A stretch of DNA of 12,674 nt from the NCBI GenBank assembly GCA_900766165.1, contig CAAFUK010000081.1, positions 1-12,674 on the forward strand, written 5' to 3'. How positions within the stretch are numbered: the first letter of the stretch is position 1; each line of letters begins with the position of its first letter. A program made the position numbers and the translations under genes. The DNA comes from an uncultured Collinsella sp. (GTDB taxonomy: Bacteria > Actinomycetota > Coriobacteriia > Coriobacteriales > Coriobacteriaceae). The notes below the pieces were generated by a model that did not search any database, was not told the DNA's origin, and worked only from the letters and a program-made list of their open reading frames with translations. Of the stretch, positions 1 through 6,746 are shown in pieces.

Positions 1-43
1 CGATATGTCAGGCGTATTGTAACCTGAGTCATCCGCCCAGGCA

Positions 44-82
44 AAACCACCACAAAGGTGCCTGTCCCCTTTGTGGTGGTTT
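44..82 (-). terminator. Perfect 15-bp hairpin after lgt, REP-like core
   Basis: Positions 44-58 (AAACCACCACAAAGG) and 68-82 are perfect reverse complements with a 9-base loop. On the minus strand the hairpin begins 3 bases after the lgt stop codon and is followed by a short T run (TTTTGCC), so it can act as the lgt terminator. The second half of the left arm plus the loop contain GGTGCCTGTCCCC, which resembles the core of REP elements linked to RAYT transposases; that resemblance is from memory. No second copy occurs in this window. Confidence 0.6.
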
Positions 83-85
83 GGA

Positions 86-907
86 TTAGGCGTCGAGGTA
101 GATGCGCTGGGGACGGTTGCGGCGACGAGCAAAGATGATGAGCGCCAGGCCCGCGATTACGAGCGGCAGGCTCAGCAGCTGACCCATCGTGATGACGCCA
201 CCAAGCAGATAGCCCAGCTGGGCATCGGGCACGCGCACAAACTCAATGAGGAAGCGGACGATGCCGTAACCCATCACAAACACGCCCATAAACGTGCCCT
301 GGGGCAGTAGCGGCTTTTTGCGGCTGAGCACCTGCAGAATGCAAAAGAGCACGATGCCCTCAAGAAATGCCTCGTAGAGCTGGGAGGGGTGACGCGGCAT
401 ATCGCCCGCAGTCCCGCCAAAGACCACGCCCCAGGGCAGATCGGTCGGCTTGCCCCACAGCTCACCATTGACAAAGTTGGCACAACGGCCCAGGCACAAG
501 GCCAGCGGCGCGCCTATGACGGCAAGATCGGCGATGGTCCACGCATCGAGCTTGTAGATGCGACATACAAGCACGCCGCCGATAATGCCACCCACCAGAC
601 CACCGTGGAAACTCATACCGCCCTCGTTGGTGGCAAAAATCTCGAGCGGATGGGCCCAGTAGTAGCCGTCGCCGTAAAAGACGACGTAGAACAGGCGCGC
701 ACCGATAATGAGGCCAAAGACCACACCGACTACGACGCTCGTCAGGTCGTCAATCGTGATGTTAAAGCCCCAACGGCGCTGCGTGCGATACATGACCACC
801 GCCGTGAGCAGGGCGCCGACCACATAGGCCAGACCGTACCAGTAGATGGTGATGGGGCCCGCCGAAATCGCGACGGGATCAAGCATATGGTAGAGGTCGT
901 TGAGCAT
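86..907 (-). CDS. lgt: Prolipoprotein diacylglyceryl transferase
   Basis: Lgt moves the diacylglyceryl group of phosphatidylglycerol onto the lipobox cysteine of prolipoproteins in the cytoplasmic membrane, the first step of lipoprotein maturation. The 273-residue product is the usual length and has about seven hydrophobic segments. Family landmarks are all present: YWYG near residues 22-25, HGGL at 101-104, the signature stretch GRCANFVNGELWG at 140-152 (Arg141, Asn144, Asn147, Glu149), HPSQLYEA at 173-180, and RFLIEFVR at 218-225 with its conserved Arg and Glu. The ATG start is preceded by AGGGG at a suitable distance. The basic tail (RRRNRPQR) after the last hydrophobic segment fits a cytoplasmic C terminus. 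It is the last gene of a minus-strand run (coaX, dCMP deaminase, NifU-like, lgt), with 108 bases separating it from the NifU-like gene, so it may have its own promoter. Confidence 0.96.
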   Translation of the reverse strand: MLNDLYHMLDPVAISAGPITIYWYGLAYVVGALLTAVVMYRTQRRWGFNITIDDLTSVVVGVVFGLIIGARLFYVVFYGDGYYWAHPLEIFATNEGGMSFHGGLVGGIIGGVLVCRIYKLDAWTIADLAVIGAPLALCLGRCANFVNGELWGKPTDLPWGVVFGGTAGDMPRHPSQLYEAFLEGIVLFCILQVLSRKKPLLPQGTFMGVFVMGYGIVRFLIEFVRVPDAQLGYLLGGVITMGQLLSLPLVIAGLALIIFARRRNRPQRIYLDA

Positions 908-933
908 ATCGATCCCCTGCTCCCTACATACAA

Positions 934-966
934 ATGCGGCCGCGGGCCTTACGCTTGCAGCCGCAT
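934..966 (-). terminator. Weak hairpin between NifU-like gene and lgt
   Basis: ATGCGGC (934-940) and GCCGCAT (960-966) form a 7-bp GC-rich stem with a 19-base loop. On the minus strand the stem is followed by only TTTG. It could attenuate or end the NifU-like transcript before lgt. The loop is long and the T run short, so this is a weak call. Confidence 0.25.
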
Positions 967-1015
967 ATTTGGACGTAACGTCTACGTGGAGCGTACCGTC
1001 CGCAGCTTTCGCATC

Positions 1016-1294
1016 TTAGAACGGCGCGTACTCGTCGTACAGGTCCTCGGCCTCGCCGGAAGCATTGACCTGCTCAACGCGGGTAACGCCGGGCACATGC
1101 TCCTTCAGGATGCGCTCGATGCCCATAGACAGGGTTAGCGAGCTCATGGGGCAGCCGGCGCAGGCGCCCTGCAGCTCCAGCTTGACGACGCCCTCGTCGT
1201 CGACGCCCACATACTCCATATCGCCGCCGTCGGCCTGCAGGTTGGGGCGAATCTCTTCAAGAACCTTCTTAAGCAGCTCTTCGTTAACAGCCAC
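1016..1294 (-). CDS. NifU-like C-terminal domain protein (Nfu-type Fe-S scaffold)
   Basis: This 92-residue protein consists only of the NifU C-terminal domain (Nfu fold). Family members bind a [4Fe-4S] cluster through one CxxC per subunit, usually across a dimer, and pass it to target enzymes. The sequence shows ADGGD at residues 21-25, typical of the domain, and GACAGCP at 43-49 with the ligands Cys45 and Cys48. There is no N-terminal IscU-like or A-type domain, so it is a minimal carrier. The start is GTG, supported by AAAGGAG five bases upstream (minus strand). Residues 80-92 form a short acidic tail. A cluster carrier fits a genome carrying the cysteine-rich activase at the right end of the window, but no direct link is shown. 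Confidence 0.93.
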   Translation of the reverse strand: MAVNEELLKKVLEEIRPNLQADGGDMEYVGVDDEGVVKLELQGACAGCPMSSLTLSMGIERILKEHVPGVTRVEQVNASGEAEDLYDEYAPF

Positions 1295-1316
1295 AGGGGC
1301 TCCTTTCTCACAATAA

Positions 1317-1332
1317 CGCGGGCACGCCCGCG
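1317..1332. other. Small GC-rich inverted repeat upstream of NifU-like gene
   Basis: CGCGGG (1317-1322) and CCCGCG (1327-1332) are inverted around CACG, about 22 bases upstream of the NifU-like start. It could be an operator or a small leader hairpin. Short GC-rich palindromes arise easily in this base composition. I saw nothing else clear in the 171-base gap from 1295 to 1465. Confidence 0.2.
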
Positions 1333-1465
1333 GACAGAAGCTATGTTACTACAGCCATGTACCCGCTCACGAGCCGTCCATGCGCGCAGACGCGACTTTC
1401 ACGAGTAGTCAATTTGGGACGGGGCTCTTTGAGCTGCGTTCGTCGCCAGATAGCGACAACGCATA

Positions 1466-1990
1466 TTACTGCTGAGCTTGTCCCCCGGTACCAATCTGAA
1501 CATCGACGATGACCTGGCGGTAGCTGATGCCGCAGGAGTCGAGAATGCGGCGGCTGATACGGCCGTCATCGGTATCGGCATACTTATTGTCCAGGTAGAC
1601 GACCTCGCCTACACCTACCTGCGCCAGGATCTTGGCACAGTCGTGGCACGGGAATAGCGTGACGTAGACTGTGGAACCCTCGAGGTCCTTGAGCGAGCCA
1701 CGGTAGTTGAGCACGGCGTTGGCCTCGGCATGGACCACGTAGTTGTGCTTGTCCTGCAGCGGGTCGTCGCTCGTACCCCACGGGAAAAAGTCATCGTTGA
1801 GCGCCGAGGGCGTACCGTTGTAACCCACCGAAAGGATGCGGTGGTTAGTGCTGGCGATACACGCTCCCACCTGCGTGTTAGGGTCCTTACTGCGGCGCTG
1901 CGCGGCAATGGCCACGCTCATAAAGAACTCATCCCAGCTAATAACGTCGCGGCGCTTGCCCGACGCGGTTTGATGAAGATCGTCCGACAC
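1466..1990 (-). CDS. dCMP deaminase (cytidine/deoxycytidylate deaminase family)
   Basis: The protein deaminates dCMP to dUMP, feeding thymidylate synthesis. The zinc site is clear: HAEAN (His87, Glu89 in the 174-residue form) and PCHDC (Cys115, Cys118), in the spacing of the deoxycytidylate deaminase family. SKDPNTQVG and GYNGTPSALNDDFFPW are also characteristic of dCMP deaminases rather than free cytidine deaminases. I chose a GTG start at 1990 because GGAGG lies eight bases upstream (minus strand) and the family homology begins only about 15 residues later. The frame is also open upstream, with ATGs at 2071, 2062 and 2026, but none has a visible ribosome binding site and the added residues look unrelated to the family. 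It follows coaX on the same strand, so co-transcription is likely. Confidence 0.92.
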   Translation of the reverse strand: MSDDLHQTASGKRRDVISWDEFFMSVAIAAQRRSKDPNTQVGACIASTNHRILSVGYNGTPSALNDDFFPWGTSDDPLQDKHNYVVHAEANAVLNYRGSLKDLEGSTVYVTLFPCHDCAKILAQVGVGEVVYLDNKYADTDDGRISRRILDSCGISYRQVIVDVQIGTGGQAQQ

Positions 1991-1998
1991 GGCAGACA

Positions 1999-2003
1999 CC
2001 TCC
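1999..2003 (-). promoter_or_regulatory. Ribosome binding site deciding the dCMP deaminase start
   Basis: The minus strand reads GGAGG here, eight bases before GTG at 1990. No comparable motif precedes the upstream in-frame ATGs at 2026, 2062 and 2071. This favours the shorter 174-residue protein. Confidence 0.6.
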
Positions 2004-2073
2004 GAAATCGCAATAGTTTGACCCATTGTAGCAGGTGGAAGGTGGAGACGTTTTTGTCCCATTGCCCCCATCG

Positions 2074-2925
2074 CTACGCGCGGCGGGGCTTTTGATTGAT
2101 GTGGTAGAGCTCGGCCAGACCGCGAAGCGTCAGTGCGTCATCGACCGTCAGGCTATGACCGACAAGGGCCGCAAGTGCCTCGGCATCGTCGCCGGTAATG
2201 ACGATGGGCACGCTGCCCTCCCCCGCGGCCTTGGTCGCGCGCATCTCGGCGAGCACCATATCGAGCATGCCATCGATGCGGGCCACCTCGCCCAGAACCA
2301 CGCCCGAGCGCATGGCCTCACGTGTGTTGCGGCCGACGACGTGCGTCGGCGCCGAGGGCTCAACCTGAGGCAGGCGCGCCGCAGCGGCCGAGAGCGAACG
2401 GGCGCCGAGCGCCAGCCCCGGCGCGATAACGCCGCCGACAAAGGTGCCGTGCGCATCGATGACCTCGATATTGGTCGTGGTGCCCAGGTCGATCACAATG
2501 CACGGCGAGCCGTAGACGGCGCGGGCAGCCACGGCGTCGGCGATGCGGTCGGGACCGATCTCGGCCGGGTCATCGTAGTGCACGGGTATGCCGGTCTTGA
2601 GGCCCGGCCCCACCGTGAGCACGCGCCCCGTGCAGGTACGGAAAAGCGCTGCCTTCCACGGGCGCTCGAGCGCCGGAACCACGCAGCTCAGCACAGCAGC
2701 CGCGGGCACAAGCGCACCCGGCATGCCCGCATCGGCCGCCAGTGCGGCCATGACCTGCACGAGACGCATGCGCGCCTCGTCTGCCGTGATGCTCGACGGC
2801 GTGGTGATCTCGCACGTCGCAAGCGGACATTCCTGCGCCGCGGCCGAATCCTCTGCAAACAGGCCAAAGCGAATGAACGTGTTGCCCACGTCGACCGTCA
2901 ATATATATGCGCACCCATTAAGCAT
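2074..2925 (-). CDS. coaX: Type III pantothenate kinase
   Basis: CoaX phosphorylates pantothenate with ATP, the first step of CoA synthesis, and in this family is not inhibited by CoA. The 283-residue protein shows the ASKHA-fold markers of type III enzymes: DVGNT at residues 12-16 (phosphate loop), SCVVP at 80-84, GPDRIADAVAA at 124-134, DLGTT at 146-150, GGVIAPG at 164-170, LPQVE at 185-189, GRNT at 198-201 and VITGDD at 242-247. The last motif is more often TGG in relatives, a small variation. The ATG at 2925 has AAAGGAG eight bases upstream. A further in-frame ATG at 2979 would add 18 unrelated residues with no binding site and would overlap the promoter region. It heads the leftward gene run and is transcribed away from the OPT gene. 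Confidence 0.95.
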   Translation of the reverse strand: MLNGCAYILTVDVGNTFIRFGLFAEDSAAAQECPLATCEITTPSSITADEARMRLVQVMAALAADAGMPGALVPAAAVLSCVVPALERPWKAALFRTCTGRVLTVGPGLKTGIPVHYDDPAEIGPDRIADAVAARAVYGSPCIVIDLGTTTNIEVIDAHGTFVGGVIAPGLALGARSLSAAAARLPQVEPSAPTHVVGRNTREAMRSGVVLGEVARIDGMLDMVLAEMRATKAAGEGSVPIVITGDDAEALAALVGHSLTVDDALTLRGLAELYHINQKPRRA

Positions 2926-2933
2926 CGTCGGCG

Positions 2934-2940
2934 CTCCTTT
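2934..2940 (-). promoter_or_regulatory. Ribosome binding site of coaX
   Basis: The minus strand reads AAAGGAG here, eight bases before the ATG at 2925. This decides between that start and the upstream ATG at 2979. Confidence 0.75.
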
Positions 2941-2951
2941 CGTCTGCCCAG

Positions 2952-3008
2952 CAGTATATCGCCTACCTAAACCAGTCATCCCAAAATGACTAGCTTGAGG
3001 CTATACTG
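2952..3008. promoter_or_regulatory. Candidate divergent promoter/operator, coaX versus OPT gene
   Basis: CAGTATA (2952-2958) and TATACTG (3002-3008) are mirror images, giving a TATACT -10-like box on each strand: minus 2958-2953 for coaX and plus 3002-3007 for the transporter. Between them AGTCAT (2974-2979) and ATGACT (2986-2991) form a palindrome with a 6-base spacer, and ACCAGT (2971-2976) pairs with ACTGGT (3005-3010). The palindrome covers the expected -35 region of both promoters, and neither has a good TTGACA match. This suggests control by a regulator bound at the centre; that is inference. Confidence 0.45.
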
Positions 3009-3117
3009 GTGCGCGGTCGTTTGCGAGCTCATGCGGCGGCCCTTGGTAACCCGACTTCCCGCGCCGTGTCCGTAGCGGCGCTCCCGGGGGAAGCGGATAT
3101 ACGCAAAGGAGTTCTAT

Positions 3118-4821
3118 ATGAGCAATCCCTCGAACCGCGCTTCGATGCGCGGGCAACTCACGCTGCGCGGCGTCGTCATCGGCGTCCTTGGCTGCGTGAT
3201 CATCACGGCAAGCTCGGCCTACACCGCCCTCAAGATGGGCGCACTCCCCTGGCCGATCGTCTTCGCTGCCGTCATCTCGCTGTTCTTCCTGAAGCTCATG
3301 GGCAACGCCAGCCTCAACGAGGCAAACGTCACCCACACCATCATGTCCGCAGGCGCCATGGTCGCCGGCGGTCTGGCGTTTACCATCCCGGGCGCCTGGA
3401 TGCTGGGCTATGCCGACCAGATCAGCTGGCTCGACATGTTTATCGTGGCGCTCGCCGGCACCATCTTGGGCCTTCTGGCGACAGCGCTCATCCACCGTCA
3501 CTTTATCGTGGACGCCGCGCTCGAGTTCCCCACCGGCAACGCCGCGGCTCAGACCCTGCGTGCGACCGAGGCCGGCGGCAAGACCGGCAAGCAGCTCTTT
3601 GGCTCCATGGCCATCGCCGGCATCTACAGCGTGCTGCGCGACGCCCTGGGCGTGGTGCCCAGCATGCTTTGCACGCTCAATATCCCCGGCGTGACCTTTG
3701 CCATCTACAACTCGCCCATGTTGCTGTCCATCGGCTTCCTCGTGGGCTTCGCCCCGGTCGCGTTCTGGTTTGCCGGCGCGCTGCTGGGCAATTTTGGCAT
3801 CATCGTTGGCGGCACTGCTGCCGGCCTGTTTGACGTTATGACCGCACAGGGCATTGTTAAGTCCCTGGGTATGGGCCTCATGATGGGCTTTGGCGTCGCC
3901 GTCGTCCTCAAGGACATCCTGCCGCAGGTCGCCGGTATCGTCCGCGGCCTCGCCGCCGACAGCTCCACCGACACCGACGAGCAGTCGCTCATCTCGGGCT
4001 CCCTTAAGCTCGACGCCGGCATCATCGGCCTGGGCGCCGCCGCCATCGCCGTGATCGTCGCTATCGCGCTCGACCTTGGTCCCGTTCCAGCCGTCATCGT
4101 CACGCTGTTCACCTTTGTCACCACCATCATGAGCGCGCAGAGCTGCGGCCAGACGGGCATCGACCCCATGGAGATCTTCGGCCTCATCGTCATGCTCATC
4201 GTGGCGGCCTTTGCGCAGCTCGCGCAGGTCAAGCTGTTCTTTATCGCCGGTATCGTGGCTGTGGCGTGCGGCCTTGCGGGCGACGTCATGAACGACTTTA
4301 AGGCCGGCGCCGTGCTGGGCACCAACCCGCGCGCACAGTGGGTCGGCCAGGCCATCGGCGGCATCGTGGGTGCCCTGGTCGCTGCCGCTGTCATGGTCGC
4401 GCTCGTCACCGCCTATGGTCCGGACGCCTTTGGTCCCGACAAGAGCTTCGTTGCCGCACAGGCAAGTGTGGTCGCCACCATGGTCTCGGGCATCCCGAGC
4501 GTGCCGTGGTTCGCAGGCGGCTTTATCGCCGGCATCGTCATGTACTGGCTCGGCATTCCGGCCATGATGATCGGTCTAGGCGTGTACCTGCCGTTCTACA
4601 TGTCGCTTACGGCCTTCCTGGGCTCCTGCGTCAAACTCGCCTACGACAAGTGGGCCGCCCACCGCGATGCCAACGCCGGTCTTTCGGACGAGGAGAAGGC
4701 CGCCAAGGACGCCGCCTTCCAGGAGCAGGGCCTGGTTGTCGCCAGCGGCCTGCTCGGTGGCGAGTCTATCGTCGGCGTTATCCTGGCGTTTGTCTCTGTT
4801 GGCCTGAGCCTGCTGGGTTAA
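3118..4821 (+). CDS. OPT family oligopeptide (or metal-chelate) transporter
   Basis: This is a 567-residue polytopic membrane protein of the OPT/YSL family, secondary transporters that import oligopeptides or, in some branches, metal-siderophore complexes. Hydrophobic segments run through nearly the whole length; I estimate 14 or so. Recognisable family stretches are NEANVTHTIMSAGAMVAGG (residues 67-85), the LEFPTGNAAAQTL block (135-147), GQTGIDPMEIFG (344-355), DVMNDFKAGAVLGTNPRAQ (389-407), LPFYMSLTAFLGS (491-503) and GLVVASGLLGGES (538-550). The start has AAAGGAG six bases upstream. A cytoplasmic-looking charged loop lies around 505-535. It stands alone, with a divergent promoter region before it and an intrinsic terminator after it. 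The substrate cannot be told from the sequence. Confidence 0.93.
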   Translation: MSNPSNRASMRGQLTLRGVVIGVLGCVIITASSAYTALKMGALPWPIVFAAVISLFFLKLMGNASLNEANVTHTIMSAGAMVAGGLAFTIPGAWMLGYADQISWLDMFIVALAGTILGLLATALIHRHFIVDAALEFPTGNAAAQTLRATEAGGKTGKQLFGSMAIAGIYSVLRDALGVVPSMLCTLNIPGVTFAIYNSPMLLSIGFLVGFAPVAFWFAGALLGNFGIIVGGTAAGLFDVMTAQGIVKSLGMGLMMGFGVAVVLKDILPQVAGIVRGLAADSSTDTDEQSLISGSLKLDAGIIGLGAAAIAVIVAIALDLGPVPAVIVTLFTFVTTIMSAQSCGQTGIDPMEIFGLIVMLIVAAFAQLAQVKLFFIAGIVAVACGLAGDVMNDFKAGAVLGTNPRAQWVGQAIGGIVGALVAAAVMVALVTAYGPDAFGPDKSFVAAQASVVATMVSGIPSVPWFAGGFIAGIVMYWLGIPAMMIGLGVYLPFYMSLTAFLGSCVKLAYDKWAAHRDANAGLSDEEKAAKDAAFQEQGLVVASGLLGGESIVGVILAFVSVGLSLLG

Positions 4822-4846
4822 ACCCAACAACAACGTACCCGTGCAG

Positions 4847-4883
4847 AGCGCGGGGTCGGAGACCATCCGGCCCCGCGCTTTTT
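4847..4883 (+). terminator. Intrinsic terminator of the OPT gene
   Basis: AGCGCGGGGTCGG (4847-4859) pairs with CCGGCCCCGCGCT (4867-4879) over 13 base pairs including one U-G wobble, with a 7-base loop, and runs directly into TTTTT (4879-4883). It lies 25 bases after the stop codon. This is the strongest terminator in the window. Confidence 0.93.
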
Positions 4884-4930
4884 GTCTATTTGACCCCTTA
4901 GATCCTCACACCATTTTTAGTCATGCCGAC

Positions 4931-4949
4931 TGACCTGCCTTCCAGGTCA
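4931..4949. promoter_or_regulatory. Operator-like palindrome upstream of the DUF389 gene
   Basis: TGACCTG (4931-4937) and CAGGTCA (4943-4949) are perfect inverted repeats around CCTTC. The site sits about 12 bases upstream of the likely -35 box of the next gene and has no T run, so a protein binding site is more likely than a terminator. Confidence 0.35.
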
Positions 4950-4960
4950 CCAAGCCTCGT

Positions 4961-4989
4961 CTGACACCTTGCTCAGCGCGGTGTAGAGT
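4961..4989 (+). promoter_or_regulatory. Likely sigma-70 promoter of the DUF389 gene
   Basis: CTGACA (4961-4966) matches TTGACA in five of six bases and is followed after exactly 17 bases by TAGAGT (4984-4989), which matches TATAAT in four of six. It lies 47 bases before the ATG at 5036, after the terminator of the previous gene. Confidence 0.55.
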
Positions 4990-5035
4990 AAAGACGACGG
5001 GCGGGATACGCAGCCCGTGCCAGAACGAGGTAAGC

Positions 5036-6175
5036 ATGGAACTCGATAAACAACAGATCAAGCGACTGCGCGAGCGCCATCATCGGCGCCATGGGATCCG
5101 CCCCGCCCACAGCGAGGCCATGGAGAACGCAAGCCGCTTTCTAAAGCAGGCATTCAACATTCGCGAGGGACGCGCGCCCTATCACGTGATTCGCAAGCGC
5201 TTTGTAAACGGGGCGCGGCTGACTGGCTCGCACTTATGCATCCTGATCATTGCCATGTTGATCGCGAGCATCGGCCTCGATATCGACTCGGATATCGCCA
5301 TTGTAGGCGCCATGCTCATCTGCCCGCTCATGGGCTCGGTCCTTGCCATGGCATACGGCATCGCCACACTCGACCGCGAGATTACCGTCGAGGCCGTCGC
5401 CAGCCTCGCGCTTCAGATGGCCTTTTGCCTGGTCACGTCCACGTTGTACTTTAAGCTCTCGCCCCTTGGCACCACCACGGCCGCCATCGTCGACAATTCG
5501 ACACCGACTGTGTGGGACCTTGCCGTCGCGCTCGCGGGCGGCTTTGCGGGTGGCCTGGGCAACTCGCGCGACCAGGAGCCCGCCACGCTCATCGCCGGCG
5601 TGGCCGTGGCGACCGCGCTTATGCCACCCCTGTGCGCGGCGGGCTATGGCATCGCCATCGCAAGCGGGTCGCTGTTTCTCTCGGCGCTTTACGAGTTTGG
5701 CATCAACGTGGTCTTTATCGCGCTGGCGGCCGAAGCCGTATTGCTTCTCTTACGTGTACCGCTCAAGCGTGACCTCAACGGCGACGGTATTGTGACTGCT
5801 GAAGAAAACGCCGAGGTCGACGAGCTGTCACGCAAGGTGCGCCGCCGCATCATTGTAGGCACGGTAGTCTTTGCCATCCCCTGCATCGTTATGACGGCGG
5901 GGTCTATTGGCTCGGCGCAAGCCGGCGTGCAGGACGGCTACGGCGTCACCGAAACCACGCGCGAGCTTGCCGCGGTACTGCCGGGCTTTAAGGATTGCAC
6001 CGTCGCCGTCGAGACCTCGGCCACCGAAGGCGACGAGAGGGGCATCGTCGAGCGCGAGATAGTCGCCCACGTGACGACAAGCGAGGCGCTCGGGGCACAC
6101 GACCGTCACGTCGCCCGCAAGCTCATCGACCTCAATGTGCCCGAACTCGATCGCGTGGAGTTTGACGTGAAGTGA
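5036..6175 (+). CDS. DUF389 domain membrane protein
   Basis: A 379-residue membrane protein of the DUF389 family, whose function is not established. A basic N-terminal region (residues 1-65) precedes the membrane domain. The family core is clear: ILIIAMLIASIGLDIDSD at 69-86, then IVGAMLICPLMG at 89-100, and later EPATLIAGVAVATALMPPL at 181-199. I count about seven hydrophobic segments ending near residue 290, followed by a soluble C-terminal domain of about 90 residues. Between the last two hydrophobic segments, residues 246-257 (DLNGDGIVTAEE) match a canonical EF-hand calcium loop, which I do not expect in this family. The ATG is preceded by GAGG at five bases. The gene ends 12 bases from the convergent stop of the sulfotransferase remnant, with no room for a terminator. 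Confidence 0.88.
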   Translation: MELDKQQIKRLRERHHRRHGIRPAHSEAMENASRFLKQAFNIREGRAPYHVIRKRFVNGARLTGSHLCILIIAMLIASIGLDIDSDIAIVGAMLICPLMGSVLAMAYGIATLDREITVEAVASLALQMAFCLVTSTLYFKLSPLGTTTAAIVDNSTPTVWDLAVALAGGFAGGLGNSRDQEPATLIAGVAVATALMPPLCAAGYGIAIASGSLFLSALYEFGINVVFIALAAEAVLLLLRVPLKRDLNGDGIVTAEENAEVDELSRKVRRRIIVGTVVFAIPCIVMTAGSIGSAQAGVQDGYGVTETTRELAAVLPGFKDCTVAVETSATEGDERGIVEREIVAHVTTSEALGAHDRHVARKLIDLNVPELDRVEFDVK

Positions 6176-6187
6176 TGCGGGGCGGCC

Positions 6188-6691
6188 CTACAGCTCGTAC
6201 TTGTACACGCGGTAGATGTACTTTTCGGCTTCCATCTCGTAGGTGGTGATGGCCAGACCGTACCGATCGTACTCGGTGAAGGTCTTGGCCTGGCCCGATG
6301 CCACGAGCATACTGTTCGAATTGCCGACGCGCTGCGCGCTGCTGACGTAACCTGAAAACGGTACTGCGATCTGGTCCACAAGCTCGTAGGTGCGCGCCGT
6401 CTCGTCCACTGTAAAGATGCGCCCAAACGAATGCGTGCCCTCGTTGTAGTCGGCCACCACCGCGGCGCCCAGCTGGCCCCAGTCGAACTTGGGATAGCTC
6501 TCGGCCGCGCCAAAGTTGTTGTCGTACAGCAGCACTTGGTAGCGACCGGTCGTTGCCGTCTTGTCGTTTGGCAGATAGGTCACGCTGTGCTGGCCCGCGT
6601 TGAGCGAAAAATCGCCCTGGGCTTGCAGCAGCTTGTCCTCAAAGCCCGAGCCGGCCCATTGCCACTCCTTTCTATTTCTGAGTCCATCTTC
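6188..6691 (-). pseudogene. C-terminal remnant of an aryl-sulfate sulfotransferase
   Basis: Aryl-sulfate sulfotransferases move sulfate from one phenolic sulfate ester to another phenol. About 167 codons stay open here, bounded upstream by an in-frame TGA at 6692-6694. The readable protein matches the C-terminal third of the family: a GQHSVTYLPN block, then LLYDNNFG, then SSAQRVGNSNSMLVASG, ending in YIYRVYKYEL, where YRVYKY is the typical end. Family members are usually 500 residues or more, so the N-terminal two thirds are gone. No ATG lies in this frame before the homology. A GTG at 6583 could start a 131-residue piece, but it cuts into the conserved block and lacks a ribosome binding site. 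An AAAGGAG before an ATG at 6657-6659 drives another frame that stops after six codons. It is most likely non-functional. Confidence 0.75.
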
Positions 6692-6706
6692 TCACTGTTG
6701 GCGGCC

Positions 6707-6723
6707 GAAAACGATCCGTTTTC
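6707..6723. repeat. Palindrome in the gap between dehydrogenase and sulfotransferase remnant
   Basis: GAAAACG (6707-6713) and CGTTTTC (6717-6723) are perfect inverted repeats around ATC. The minus strand carries GGGGACGGAGG just before it, resembling dispersed REP-like repeats. It has no following T run, so it is a poor terminator. Confidence 0.35.
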
Positions 6724-6746
6724 CTCCGTCCCCGAGAGGTCATTTT

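Noticed and set aside
389..1138. A 249-codon plus-strand frame across lgt and into the NifU-like gene
   Set aside because: It is antisense to two well-supported genes, and the translation shows no family features.
1430..1465. Short inverted repeats (GTCGC/GCGAC) after the dCMP deaminase as a terminator
   Set aside because: The stem is only five base pairs and no T run follows on the minus strand.
2035..2970. A 311-codon plus-strand frame opposite coaX
   Set aside because: It is antisense to a convincing CoaX sequence, and its translation is His/Arg-rich and unlike any family I know.
3009..3833. A 274-codon plus-strand frame overlapping the OPT start
   Set aside because: It is a shifted-frame shadow of the transporter gene, Arg/His-rich, without a plausible ribosome binding site.
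6657..6670. AAAGGAG followed by ATG as the start of a gene at the sulfotransferase remnant
   Set aside because: The ATG is out of frame with the homologous sequence and its frame stops after six codons. The purine run is also explained as Lys-Glu codons of the old gene.
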